A stretch of 64,000 bases of DNA from B1 sp034439755 (GTDB lineage: Bacteria; Bacteroidota; Bacteroidia; UKL13-3). The first letter of the stretch is position 1. Every line of letters starts with the position of its first letter. Below the pieces are notes generated by a model that saw only the letters and a list, made by a program, of their open reading frames with translations, did no database searches and was not told the origin of the DNA. The position numbers and the translations under genes are program-made. This document shows, piece by piece, positions 7,829 through 16,064 of this stretch. The stretch spans positions 1 through 64,000 of the forward strand of contig JAWXAZ010000011.1 of NCBI GenBank assembly GCA_034439755.1, in the 5' to 3' direction.

Positions 7829-9367
7829 ATGAATAAAAGAGAACAACTATTACAACTAAGAGAGCAAGCTCAATTAGGGGGCGGAAAGGAAAGAATTGAA
7901 TCGCAGCATAAGAAGGGAAAATTAACGGCAAGGGAGCGCGTTCATTTTTTAATGGATGAAGGTTCTTTTGAAGAAATTGGTGCTTTTGTGCAACACCGCA
8001 GTGCCGATTTTGGCATGGAGAAACAAAAGTTTTTAGGCGATGGTGTGGTTACAGGTTATGGAACTATTAATGGCCGACTAACCTATATTTTTTCGCAAGA
8101 TTTTACCGTTTTTGGTGGTTCTCTTTCTGAAACGCACGCGGAGAAAATTTGCAAAATAATGGATTTAGCCATGAAAAGTGGCGCGCCTTTAATTGGTTTA
8201 AATGATAGTGGGGGCGCTAGGATTCAGGAAGGTGTGGTAAGTTTGGGCGGTTATGCCGATATTTTTTACCGCAATACCATGGCATCTGGCGTAATTCCTC
8301 AGATATCTGCCATTATGGGACCCTGCGCTGGAGGTGCGGTTTATAGTCCGGCTATTACAGATTACATCATGATGGTAGAGCACTCTAGTTATATGTTTGT
8401 AACGGGGCCAAACGTAGTAAAAACGGTAACGCATGAAGAAGTGAGTAGCGAAGATTTGGGAGGCGCCTCGGTTCATTCTGCTAAAAGTGGTGTGGCACAT
8501 TTTACGGCTGCAAATGAGATTGAAGCCATTCAGAAATTGAAAAAATTGCTGAGTTATGTGCCGCAAAATTGTGAAGAAAAGGTGCCTTATTTGCCTTATG
8601 AAAAGGGCGATGAAACCCGCATGAAATTGGCCGAAATTATTCCGGAAAGTGCAAACCAACCGTACGATATTAGGGAGGTAATTGAAGAAGTTGCCGATGA
8701 ACAAAGTTTCTTTGAAGTGCATAAAGATTTTGCCGAAAATATTGTAGTGGGTTTTGCCCGCTTGGCGGGCAAGAGCATTGGAATAGTGGCCAACCAACCT
8801 GCATTTTTAGCGGGTGTTTTGGATATTCATTCTTCGCAAAAGGCTGCCAGGTTTGTGCGCTTCTGTGATTGTTTTAATATACCTTTATTGGTGTTTGAAG
8901 ATGTGCCAGGATTCTTGCCAGGTACCGACCAGGAGTGGAATGCGATTATTACCAACGGTGCTAAATTATTATATGCATTTTGTGAAGCCACCGTGCCTAG
9001 AATTACAGTAATTACAAGGAAAGCTTATGGTGGTGCTTATGATGTAATGAACAGCAAACACATTGGTGCCGACATGAACTTTGCGTGGCCTACGGCAGAA
9101 ATTGCGGTGATGGGCGCTAAAGGTGCGGCAGAGATTATTTTTAAGAGAGAAATTGATGCCGCCGAAAATAAAGAGGAAGCTTTAAAGGCAAAAGAAAAGG
9201 AGTATGGCGATTTATTTGCAAATCCTTATAGAGCGGCAGAACGAGGTTTTGTGGATGCGGTAATTTTGCCAGAAGAGACTCGTGCTAAACTTATTAAAGC
9301 CTTTGCCATGTTAGAAAATAAAGTGGCTAATCTGCCACATAAAAAACACGGAAATATTCCTTTGTAA
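7829..9367 (+). CDS. pccB: Acyl-CoA carboxylase carboxyltransferase subunit (propionyl-CoA carboxylase beta type)
   Basis: Transfers CO2 from carboxybiotin to an acyl-CoA, most likely propionyl-CoA to methylmalonyl-CoA. Two crotonase-fold halves are visible: the N half has GLNDSGGARIQEG and GPCAGGAVYSPA, the C half has EDVPGFLPG and AYGGAYDVMNSKH. About 512 aa, normal for PccB. A TTG four codons upstream (7817) is possible, but the ATG at 7829 gives the usual MNKREQLLQLREQA beginning. The gene follows the SNF2 gene closely and may share its transcript. No biotin carboxylase or biotin carrier gene is in the window, so the partner subunit must be elsewhere. Methylmalonyl-CoA decarboxylase alpha is a close relative and cannot be excluded from sequence alone. 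Confidence 0.93.
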   Translation: MNKREQLLQLREQAQLGGGKERIESQHKKGKLTARERVHFLMDEGSFEEIGAFVQHRSADFGMEKQKFLGDGVVTGYGTINGRLTYIFSQDFTVFGGSLSETHAEKICKIMDLAMKSGAPLIGLNDSGGARIQEGVVSLGGYADIFYRNTMASGVIPQISAIMGPCAGGAVYSPAITDYIMMVEHSSYMFVTGPNVVKTVTHEEVSSEDLGGASVHSAKSGVAHFTAANEIEAIQKLKKLLSYVPQNCEEKVPYLPYEKGDETRMKLAEIIPESANQPYDIREVIEEVADEQSFFEVHKDFAENIVVGFARLAGKSIGIVANQPAFLAGVLDIHSSQKAARFVRFCDCFNIPLLVFEDVPGFLPGTDQEWNAIITNGAKLLYAFCEATVPRITVITRKAYGGAYDVMNSKHIGADMNFAWPTAEIAVMGAKGAAEIIFKREIDAAENKEEALKAKEKEYGDLFANPYRAAERGFVDAVILPEETRAKLIKAFAMLENKVANLPHKKHGNIPL

Positions 9368-9408
9368 CAATTGATAAGGTTATTCGTTCTATTTTTATTG
9401 AACCATTT

Positions 9409-11022
9409 ATGATGAATAAAATACACTATAAGTTTTTTGCGTTTGCCTTCCTTTTTTTGGGTATGAATTTTTGGGCAAATGCGCAACAAATAATTGCCTC
9501 CAAAGTGGTGGCGGTATCTGTTTTTCATAACCAGGCACAAGTTACCCGAGAAGGAAAGGCCATTTTGGATAATGGAATTCATGAGGTTATTTTTAATCAG
9601 ATTTCGCCTAATATGGTTAATTCTACCATTGAAGTGGTGGCGCCAGAAGGCATCGAAATTTTGTCGGTAACCAACCGGAATAATTATATAGAAAAAGGTC
9701 AGGAGCCAGCAGATATTATGCTGTTGGAAGATTCCTTGCAATTGATAAACGATCGCTTAACGGCAATTCGGTTCGACCAAGAATCTATTACTTGGCAGAA
9801 GGATTTATTGCGGGCCAACAAAAGCTTGGGTGGTGCTAACAATGGTGTAAAGGCAGATGAGTTGGAAGATGTGTTAGATATTTTTCAACGTAAGTTAAAT
9901 ATGTTCAAAGAGCAAAACATTGAACTCGAGAGAAGGTTAAAAGTATTGAACGCTCAAAAGCGATTGGTAGAAAAGCAATTGGGTGATTATAGAGCTGGGG
10001 CTAAATCATTAAACACACAAATTGCTGTGATGGTAAAAGTTACCAAAGCCAATGCGAGTGCACTTTTTAAGTTGCAATATTTGGTGAAAGATGTTTCTTG
10101 GAAACCCTATTATGATATTAGGGTGAAGGATGTAAGTTCGGCCGTTCAATTTGTGTTAAAGGCAGATATTAGGCAATCGACCGGAGAAGATTGGAGCAAT
10201 ATAAAAATGGCTTTAACTACCAACAATCCTAATCAAACTGGCTTAAAGCCCGAGTTAAGGCCTGTTTATATTCAGTATCATACAGATGTTTCTCGTGCAA
10301 AGTATAACAGCTATGAAGGGGCTTTGACAGTAACAGAATATGATAGTGATGCTGCGTCTAATGTATCGGCAAGCGAAAAAAGTGATAATAAAAAATATGC
10401 TTCTTCTAGTCAAAATTTACTGAATTTAAGCTTTGATGTGAAGGGCAATGTTTCGGTGCCTTCCGATAATAAAAATCACCAAGTAGAATTGAATCAGTTT
10501 TCGTTGCCAGCACAATTTGGCTATGCATGTGTGCCTAAATTAAACCCAGATATTTTTGTTACAGCAAAATTTGAAAGCAATGACTTGCTGAACCAATTAA
10601 ATGGCGAAGCCAATATATATTTAAATGGTACTTATTCTGGGAAGACCTTTATTGATAGGGCTAACGGAGATTCTCTTTTGTTAACTTTAGGTAGAGACCG
10701 CAGGTTAATTGCCAAAAGAGAAAAGGTGAAGGAAATGAGTTCTAAATCTTTATTTGGTTCAACCAAAAAGGAATCGCAAACCATTGAAATTACCTTGAGT
10801 AATTCGTCGAGCGAGAAGATACAATTGTTGGTAGAAGATCAAATTCCGGTGAGTAAGAATGAGGATGTTACGGTTAAATTAATGCAAGATGAGAATGCAC
10901 AATATGCGCCAGAAACAGGCTTGTTAAAATGGGTAGTGACCTTAGAACCTAAGCAAGTTGTGAAATTAAGGTTTTCGTTTGATGTTAGCTACCCCGCAGG
11001 CAAAATGATTGGCGGGTATTAA
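9409..11022 (+). CDS. MuiA-like mucoidy-inhibitor family protein (DUF4140/DUF4139)
   Basis: 537 aa with a signal peptide ending about residue 25 (NFWANAQQ). The N-terminal DUF4140-like region (about 30-110) has VSVFHNQAQVTREGKA. A coiled-coil stretch follows (about 110-200). The DUF4139-like C-terminal part starts near VSWKPYYDIRV and contains the family segment RQSTGEDWSNIKM. A low-complexity Ser/Asn insertion (about 310-340) interrupts the second domain. The molecular role of this family is not established; the name comes from an effect on mucoidy in Myxococcus-type work, and periplasmic or surface location is inferred. Two adjacent ATG codons (9409, 9412) are possible starts. Confidence 0.85.
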   Translation: MMNKIHYKFFAFAFLFLGMNFWANAQQIIASKVVAVSVFHNQAQVTREGKAILDNGIHEVIFNQISPNMVNSTIEVVAPEGIEILSVTNRNNYIEKGQEPADIMLLEDSLQLINDRLTAIRFDQESITWQKDLLRANKSLGGANNGVKADELEDVLDIFQRKLNMFKEQNIELERRLKVLNAQKRLVEKQLGDYRAGAKSLNTQIAVMVKVTKANASALFKLQYLVKDVSWKPYYDIRVKDVSSAVQFVLKADIRQSTGEDWSNIKMALTTNNPNQTGLKPELRPVYIQYHTDVSRAKYNSYEGALTVTEYDSDAASNVSASEKSDNKKYASSSQNLLNLSFDVKGNVSVPSDNKNHQVELNQFSLPAQFGYACVPKLNPDIFVTAKFESNDLLNQLNGEANIYLNGTYSGKTFIDRANGDSLLLTLGRDRRLIAKREKVKEMSSKSLFGSTKKESQTIEITLSNSSSEKIQLLVEDQIPVSKNEDVTVKLMQDENAQYAPETGLLKWVVTLEPKQVVKLRFSFDVSYPAGKMIGGY

Positions 11023-11075
11023 GCTAAAATTTTGCTAAAAAGTAAATTAGGTTTTTTATATTGCAGCAAATTGAA

Positions 11076-11513
11076 ATGAAAATGAAAAAAGGAATATTAA
11101 TGTTCGCAATGGGATTATTTATCCTAGGCAACACAGCATCTTGTCAGATTGGTGGAGCCCTAGATAAATTGAACAAACAGAGCAAAACCGCAGCTGCCGA
11201 TGCTCAGAAGGCTTCTACGGCCAGCATATTGAGCAATTTGGATGCCCAATTAAAAAGCCAATTTAAGTTGGATGGTGTAAAATCCCAAATAATGGGCGAT
11301 GCGTTAAAAATTAAAGTGGCCGATAGCGATTTTAATAAATTAAGTGCCACCAGTAAAACCAAACAAGGCAATGAAATATTGGGTGCAGCTTCGAGCATAT
11401 TAAGTGGTAGTGGCTTAAATCTCAAAGGACTTGGCATTGGTAGTATCATTCTTGAGATGGTAAAGAGCATGAGTTTAAGTGAAATTTTACAAACTTTTAA
11501 GAAGAAAATATAA
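11076..11513 (+). CDS. Small exported protein or lipoprotein, unknown function
   Basis: About 145 aa. A hydrophobic N-terminus (GILMFAMGLFILGNT) is followed by Ser-Cys at a lipobox-like position (TASC), so a lipoprotein is likely, though the -3 position is Thr rather than Leu or Val. The rest is Lys/Ala/Ser-rich with amphipathic helices and a hydrophobic Gly-rich stretch (LNLKGLGIGSIILEM). ATG codons at 11076 and 11082 give sensible signal peptides; the TTG at 11061 only adds polar residues. A strong terminator follows immediately. I do not recognise the family. Confidence 0.75.
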   Translation: MKMKKGILMFAMGLFILGNTASCQIGGALDKLNKQSKTAAADAQKASTASILSNLDAQLKSQFKLDGVKSQIMGDALKIKVADSDFNKLSATSKTKQGNEILGAASSILSGSGLNLKGLGIGSIILEMVKSMSLSEILQTFKKKI

Positions 11514-11518
11514 TTGAA

Positions 11519-11547
11519 AAGCGGGTTTTGAAACCCGCTTTTTTTTT
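11519..11547 (+). terminator. Rho-independent terminator
   Basis: Stem GCGGGTTT (11521-11528) and AAACCCGC (11531-11538) with a 2-nt apex (or a 4-nt loop if the last pair opens), followed directly by a run of nine T. It ends the transcript of the small exported protein and separates it from the GH3-family gene. Confidence 0.92.
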
Positions 11548-11561
11548 GTCATTTTTGAACC

Positions 11562-13043
11562 ATGGGCATTAAAGCGATATTGGCTAAACCCTTTGCCCGA
11601 TTTATTTCGCGCAAAGTGAAATTGGAGAGTGAGCGGGCGTTATTTTGGCAAGAATATTGGATGCGCAAAATTTTGGTTCAGGCTCAAAAAACAGCATTTG
11701 GCAAGGACCATCATTTTGCCCAAATTAGGACCTATGAAGACTTTAAGGCGGCTATTCCGATAGTCGATTACGAGGGCTTGCGCACTTACATAGACAGGGT
11801 AGTTGCAGGCGAACGTGATGTATTGTGGCCCAATTCGCCTATCTATTTTGCCAAGACTTCTGGCACCACCAGTGGGGTAAAATACATTCCCATTTCTAAA
11901 GAGTCTATCAGCTTTCACATTAACTCGGCGCGCAATGCTTTGTTGTGTTATATTGCCGAAACAGGTAAGTCGGAGTTTGTAGATGGCAAGCTCATCTTCT
12001 TGTCGGGCAGTCCGGTTTTGGATAAGAAAAACGGCATTTTTACCGGACGATTAAGTGGCATTGTAAACCACCATGTTCCGCAATATTTAAGAAAAAATCA
12101 ATTGCCCAGTTATGCTACCAACTGCATAGAAGATTGGGAGCAGAAAGTGCAGAAAATTACCGATGAAACATTCGAACAAGACATGACCTTAATTAGTGGC
12201 ATTCCGCCTTGGGTTCAAATGTATTTTGATTTGGTGAAACAGCGCGCTGGAAAAGCCGTTGGGGAAGTGTTTCCAAACTTTAATTTATTTGTGTATGGTG
12301 GGGTAAGTTTTGAGCCTTATAGGGCAAAAATTGAGGAGAGTATTGGTAGAAAAGTAGCTACCATAGAAACCTATCCGGCCTCGGAGGGATTTATTGCTTT
12401 TCAAGACACGCAAGCTGCAAATGGTTTGTTGTTATTGGTAAATAATGGGATATTTTACGAGTTTATTCCCGTAGATGAATTTTTTAATGCTGAACCAACT
12501 AGGGTTTCATTAAAAGATGTTCAATTAGGCGTAAATTATGCCTTAATTATGAATACCAATGCCGGTTTATATGGCTATAATATTGGCGATACGGTGAAGT
12601 TTGTTTCTATTAATCCATACAGAATAAAGGTGACTGGCCGTATTAAACATTTTATCTCTGCTTTTGGAGAGCATGTAATTGGCGAAGAGGTTGAGTTTGC
12701 TTTGTTGAGTATTTGTGAAAAATACAAGGTAAGCATTGTAGAATTTACGGTGGCACCGCAGGTTAATCCGCCAGAGGGCGGGTTGCCTTACCATGAGTGG
12801 TTTGTATCGTTTGCCAATTTGCCTGTTGATATGCAAGCCTTTTCTATGGAGGTAGATGAGGCCTTGCAAAAGAAGAATATTTATTACAGTGATTTAATAA
12901 AAGGAAGCATTTTGCAACCTTTGAAAATTCGGGTGATGGCCGAGGATGCCTTTATTGAATTTATGAAGTCGCAAGGCAAGTTGGGTGGACAAAATAAAGT
13001 TCCTAGGTTGAGCAATGATCGCAAGATTGCTGATGAATTATGA
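11562..13043 (+). CDS. GH3 auxin-responsive-promoter family protein (acyl-adenylate-forming)
   Basis: 493 aa of the GH3 superfamily (Pfam GH3), a firefly-luciferase-fold group that adenylates carboxylates. The phosphate-binding loop is clear as KTSGTTSGVKYIP (about residues 102-114). Further family segments are YPASEGFIAFQ and GYNIGDTVKFVS, followed by VTGRIKHFISAFGEHVIGEE at the hinge to the small C-terminal lobe. In plants GH3 enzymes conjugate amino acids to hormones; bacterial substrates are unknown. The last codons (Glu, Leu, stop TGA) are themselves GAATTAT, the first unit of the downstream heptamer array, so the original C-terminus may have been changed by the repeat. A strong terminator lies 14 nt upstream of its start, so it has its own promoter. 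Confidence 0.9.
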   Translation: MGIKAILAKPFARFISRKVKLESERALFWQEYWMRKILVQAQKTAFGKDHHFAQIRTYEDFKAAIPIVDYEGLRTYIDRVVAGERDVLWPNSPIYFAKTSGTTSGVKYIPISKESISFHINSARNALLCYIAETGKSEFVDGKLIFLSGSPVLDKKNGIFTGRLSGIVNHHVPQYLRKNQLPSYATNCIEDWEQKVQKITDETFEQDMTLISGIPPWVQMYFDLVKQRAGKAVGEVFPNFNLFVYGGVSFEPYRAKIEESIGRKVATIETYPASEGFIAFQDTQAANGLLLLVNNGIFYEFIPVDEFFNAEPTRVSLKDVQLGVNYALIMNTNAGLYGYNIGDTVKFVSINPYRIKVTGRIKHFISAFGEHVIGEEVEFALLSICEKYKVSIVEFTVAPQVNPPEGGLPYHEWFVSFANLPVDMQAFSMEVDEALQKKNIYYSDLIKGSILQPLKIRVMAEDAFIEFMKSQGKLGGQNKVPRLSNDRKIADEL

Positions 13044-13209
13044 ATTATGAGTTATGAATTATGAGTTATGAATTATGAATTTTGAATTATGAATTATGAA
13101 TTTTGAATTATGGGTTATGAGTTTTGAATTATGAATTTTGAATTATGGGTTATGAATTATGAATTATGAATTATGGGTTATGAATTATGGGTTTTGAATT
13201 ATGGGTTTG
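13035..13209 (+). repeat. In-register heptamer array, 25 x GRRTTWT
   Basis: Twenty-five consecutive 7-nt units without a single insertion or deletion. Units are GAATTAT, GAGTTAT, GAATTTT, GGGTTAT, GAGTTTT and GGGTTTT; the last unit is GGGTTTG. Changes are confined to positions 2 and 3 (A/G) and 6 (A/T) apart from that final unit. The first unit encodes the last Glu, Leu and stop codon of the GH3-family gene. The unit supplies stop codons in every frame on both strands. Confidence 0.96.
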
Positions 13210-13476
13210 ACAATGCCTAAATATGGTTGGGCGTTTTTTAATATGAAGTTTTAAGTATGAAGTATGAGTTAAGGATTAAGAGTTAAAAATTTGAAGGTAA
13301 GTGTTTGTTTTTTTTCATAATTCATAATTCATAATTCATAATTAATGAGCGCAAGCCATGTAAGGTTGACTTTAAATTTATTTTTGGGTTTTGGTTGGTT
13401 TTTATTGGGCATAAATAGCTTGATTAATCATTATTTTTTGATTGTTGGGCAAAAAACCTGATTTTGCAACACAATC
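13210..13476. other. Gene-free spacer with degraded heptamer remnants
   Basis: Between the array and dxr no coding potential is seen. Positions 13242-13285 hold a decayed period-7 stretch (ATGAAGT, TTTAAGT, ATGAAGT, ATGAGTT). Four inverted heptamers follow at 13316-13343. The remaining ~130 bp must contain the dxr promoter, but I could not pick a convincing TTTG/TAnnTTTG pair. Confidence 0.6.
13316..13343 (-). repeat. Four inverted copies of the heptamer (CATAATT x4)
   Basis: Four perfect tandem CATAATT units, the reverse complement of AATTATG, that is, the same heptamer as at 13035-13209 in the opposite orientation. RNA across the region could pair these 28 nt with any GAATTAT-rich part of the larger array. 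Confidence 0.92.
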
Positions 13477-14640
13477 ATGGCAGAGAACAAGAAGAAAAAA
13501 ATCGCTATTTTAGGCAGTACAGGAAGCATTGGAACCCAAGCTTTAGAGGTTATTGAAGAGCAACATTCCGATTTGGAGGTGGAGGTGTTAACGGCAAACA
13601 GCAATGCTGATTTATTGATTGCCCAGGCCATTAAATTTAAGCCCAATCACGTGGTAATTGCCGATGAAAGCAAATATTTATTGGTGAAGGATGCATTAGA
13701 TAAACACGATATTAAAGTGTTTGCTGGCAACAAGGCCATTGAGGAATTAATGGGCATTACAGAAGCAGATATTGTGTTAACGGCCATGGTGGGTTATAGC
13801 GGTTTGAAACCAACCATAAAGGCAATAGAAAACAAGAAGCGCATTGCTTTGGCCAATAAAGAAACCTTGGTGGTTGCAGGTGAAATTGTAACCCGTTTGT
13901 GTGGAGAAAACCATGTAGATATAGTGCCCGTTGATTCTGAACATTCGGCCATTTTTCAGTGTTTGGTGGGCGAGAATTTAGACCATATTGATAAGATAAT
14001 TTTAACCGCTTCTGGTGGTCCGTTTAGGGGTAAGAAGCGAGATGATTTGCTTGGGGTTACCAAGGTCCAAGCCTTAAAGCATCCAAACTGGAGTATGGGG
14101 GCAAAAATTACCATCGACTCGGCCACCATGATGAACAAAGGCCTTGAGGTGATTGAGGCTAAATGGCTATTTGGGGTAGGAAAAGAAAAGATTGATGTGG
14201 TGGTTCATCCACAATCTATTATACACAGCATGGTAGAGTTTAATGATGGCAGCATAAAGGCGCAAATGGGTTTGCCCGATATGAAATTGCCCATTCATTA
14301 TGCGTTTTTTTTCCCAGAGAGAAAGCGCAGTGATTTTAAGCGTATGTCGTTTAAAGAGATTTCTATGTTAAGTTTTGAGGAGCCTGATCCAATTACTTTT
14401 AGGAATTTAGGCTTAGCTTATGAAGCTATGGACAAAGGTGGAAACATGGCCTGTATTTTAAATGCCGCAAACGAGATTTCGGTTCAGGCCTTTTTAGAAG
14501 ACAAAATTAAGTTCTTGGAGATAGCCGAATTAAATGAGCGCTGCATGAACACGGTGGCGTTTATTGCCAAGCCTAGTATTGACGACTATGTAGCTACAGA
14601 TGAGGAGACAAGAAGAATAGCCAAGAGTTTCTTGAGTTAA
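13477..14640 (+). CDS. dxr: 1-deoxy-D-xylulose 5-phosphate reductoisomerase
   Basis: Second step of the MEP isoprenoid pathway: NADPH-dependent rearrangement and reduction of DXP to MEP in the cytoplasm. The NADPH-binding loop is GSTGSIGTQALEV near the N-terminus. Metal and substrate ligands appear in VPVDSEHSAIFQ and NKGLEVIEAKWLFG. The mobile loop region has HPQSIIHSMVEF. At 387 aa it is full length. The fosmidomycin target is therefore present. It is followed 36 nt later by rseP, a neighbourhood common in bacteria, and the two are probably cotranscribed. Confidence 0.97.
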   Translation: MAENKKKKIAILGSTGSIGTQALEVIEEQHSDLEVEVLTANSNADLLIAQAIKFKPNHVVIADESKYLLVKDALDKHDIKVFAGNKAIEELMGITEADIVLTAMVGYSGLKPTIKAIENKKRIALANKETLVVAGEIVTRLCGENHVDIVPVDSEHSAIFQCLVGENLDHIDKIILTASGGPFRGKKRDDLLGVTKVQALKHPNWSMGAKITIDSATMMNKGLEVIEAKWLFGVGKEKIDVVVHPQSIIHSMVEFNDGSIKAQMGLPDMKLPIHYAFFFPERKRSDFKRMSFKEISMLSFEEPDPITFRNLGLAYEAMDKGGNMACILNAANEISVQAFLEDKIKFLEIAELNERCMNTVAFIAKPSIDDYVATDEETRRIAKSFLS

Positions 14641-14676
14641 TTCGTTATTATTGCAGAAATATAGAAATTAAAAGAT

Positions 14677-15996
14677 ATGCAGGTTTTAATCATGATTTCC
14701 CAATTAATCTTGGGAATATCCATTTTAGTTATTCTTCACGAGTTTGGTCATTATTTGGCCGCACGTGCGTTTGGCATTAAGGTAGAGAAATTCTACTTGT
14801 TTTTTGATGCTTGGGGTGTGAAGTTGTTTTCGATTAAAATTGGTGATACCGAATGGGGTATTGGCTGGTTGCCTTTGGGTGGATATGTGAAAATTGCTGG
14901 TATGATTGATGAAAGCATGGATAAGGAAGCCTTGAAATTACCTGCTCAGCCTTGGGAATTTAGGAGCAAACCAGCTTGGCAACGCTTAATTGTGATGGTA
15001 GGCGGTGTGGTGGTAAACATTGTAACGGGTGTGGTCATATTTGCCATGATGAGTTATGCGTATGGCGAGAAGTATATTAACAATGATTCGGTAAAAAATG
15101 GCATTGTACCTTCCGAAATGGCCAAAGAAATTGGCTTTAGGTTGGGCGATAAATTGGTTTCGGTAAACAGTGTATCCATTACTCGTTTTGAGGAGGCTTT
15201 AAAAATTAAGCATATTTTGGGTGAGGGAGTAGTTTATCAGGTTGATCGCAGTGGTCAGATAATGGATGTGAAATTACCAAGTGATTTTGTGAAGAAGTTT
15301 AGTGATGCCAAGTCCGATTTCTTTTTGCCTCGCATGCACTTTTTTGTTTCGGAAATTACACCAGGCTATAATGCTGATAAGGCTGGACTAAAAGCCAATG
15401 ATGTGATTACAAAATTGGATTCTCAAAGTTTTGAATTTTTTGATGAGTTTCAAGCTTTGTTGAAGGCAAGTGCTGGTAAAACGGTTAATTTTACGGTGAT
15501 GCGTGGCAGCGAGGAAGTAGTTTTGCCTATATTGGTTGATGATATTGGTAGGGTTGGTTTTAAGCCCGATTCGAAGGATTTTGAATATGAGGTGGTGAAG
15601 TATGGTTTCTTTGCCTCTTTTCCGGCAGGTTGGGATAAAGCGGTAGAGACCATTGATGCTCAGATTAAGGGTTGGGGCAAAATCTTTAATGGAGATATTG
15701 CAGTAAACAAAGCGGTTCAAGGTCCAATTGGTATTGCCAAGTTTTATGGTGGCGAATGGATTTGGAGCAGGTTTTGGATGTTTACCGCATTAATTTCATT
15801 GGGATTGGCTTTTATGAATATTTTGCCTATTCCGGCATTGGATGGCGGACACGTAATTTTCTTATTAATAGAAATGATTATTGGTAGGCCATTGAGTGAG
15901 AAGTTTTTAGAAACAGCCCAATATATAGGCATGATTTTGTTGCTTACATTAATGGTGCTTATTTTTGGAAACGATATTTGGGGACTTATAAAGTAA
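14677..15996 (+). CDS. rseP: RseP-family site-2 intramembrane zinc metalloprotease
   Basis: Cleaves transmembrane substrates such as anti-sigma factors or remnant signal peptides inside the membrane. The first membrane helix carries HEFGH (His21, Glu22, His25), binding the catalytic zinc. The third ligand is in the C-terminal LDGG motif (Asp389) of the segment NILPIPALDGG. Two PDZ-like regions lie between (about 130-215 and 225-305). Membrane segments are also visible at about 105-130, 370-395 and 415-437. 439 aa is normal. The ATG at 14677 places HEFGH at the usual distance from the N-terminus. Confidence 0.95.
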   Translation: MQVLIMISQLILGISILVILHEFGHYLAARAFGIKVEKFYLFFDAWGVKLFSIKIGDTEWGIGWLPLGGYVKIAGMIDESMDKEALKLPAQPWEFRSKPAWQRLIVMVGGVVVNIVTGVVIFAMMSYAYGEKYINNDSVKNGIVPSEMAKEIGFRLGDKLVSVNSVSITRFEEALKIKHILGEGVVYQVDRSGQIMDVKLPSDFVKKFSDAKSDFFLPRMHFFVSEITPGYNADKAGLKANDVITKLDSQSFEFFDEFQALLKASAGKTVNFTVMRGSEEVVLPILVDDIGRVGFKPDSKDFEYEVVKYGFFASFPAGWDKAVETIDAQIKGWGKIFNGDIAVNKAVQGPIGIAKFYGGEWIWSRFWMFTALISLGLAFMNILPIPALDGGHVIFLLIEMIIGRPLSEKFLETAQYIGMILLLTLMVLIFGNDIWGLIK

Positions 15997-16064
15997 GCTT
16001 TGTAAATAGTAATTGGCACAGAATTCGTTTTTCTTAAACTTGTTCTTGGCCTAAAATTTTTAAA

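Noticed and set aside
8198..8797. 199-aa open frame antisense to pccB
   Set aside because: Shadow of strong codon bias in pccB; His/Arg/Asn-rich with no motif, while the sense frame has a full set of catalytic blocks.
9226..9741. 171-aa minus-strand open frame across the pccB end and the MuiA-like start
   Set aside because: Spans two well-supported genes on the other strand; His/Asn-rich shadow.
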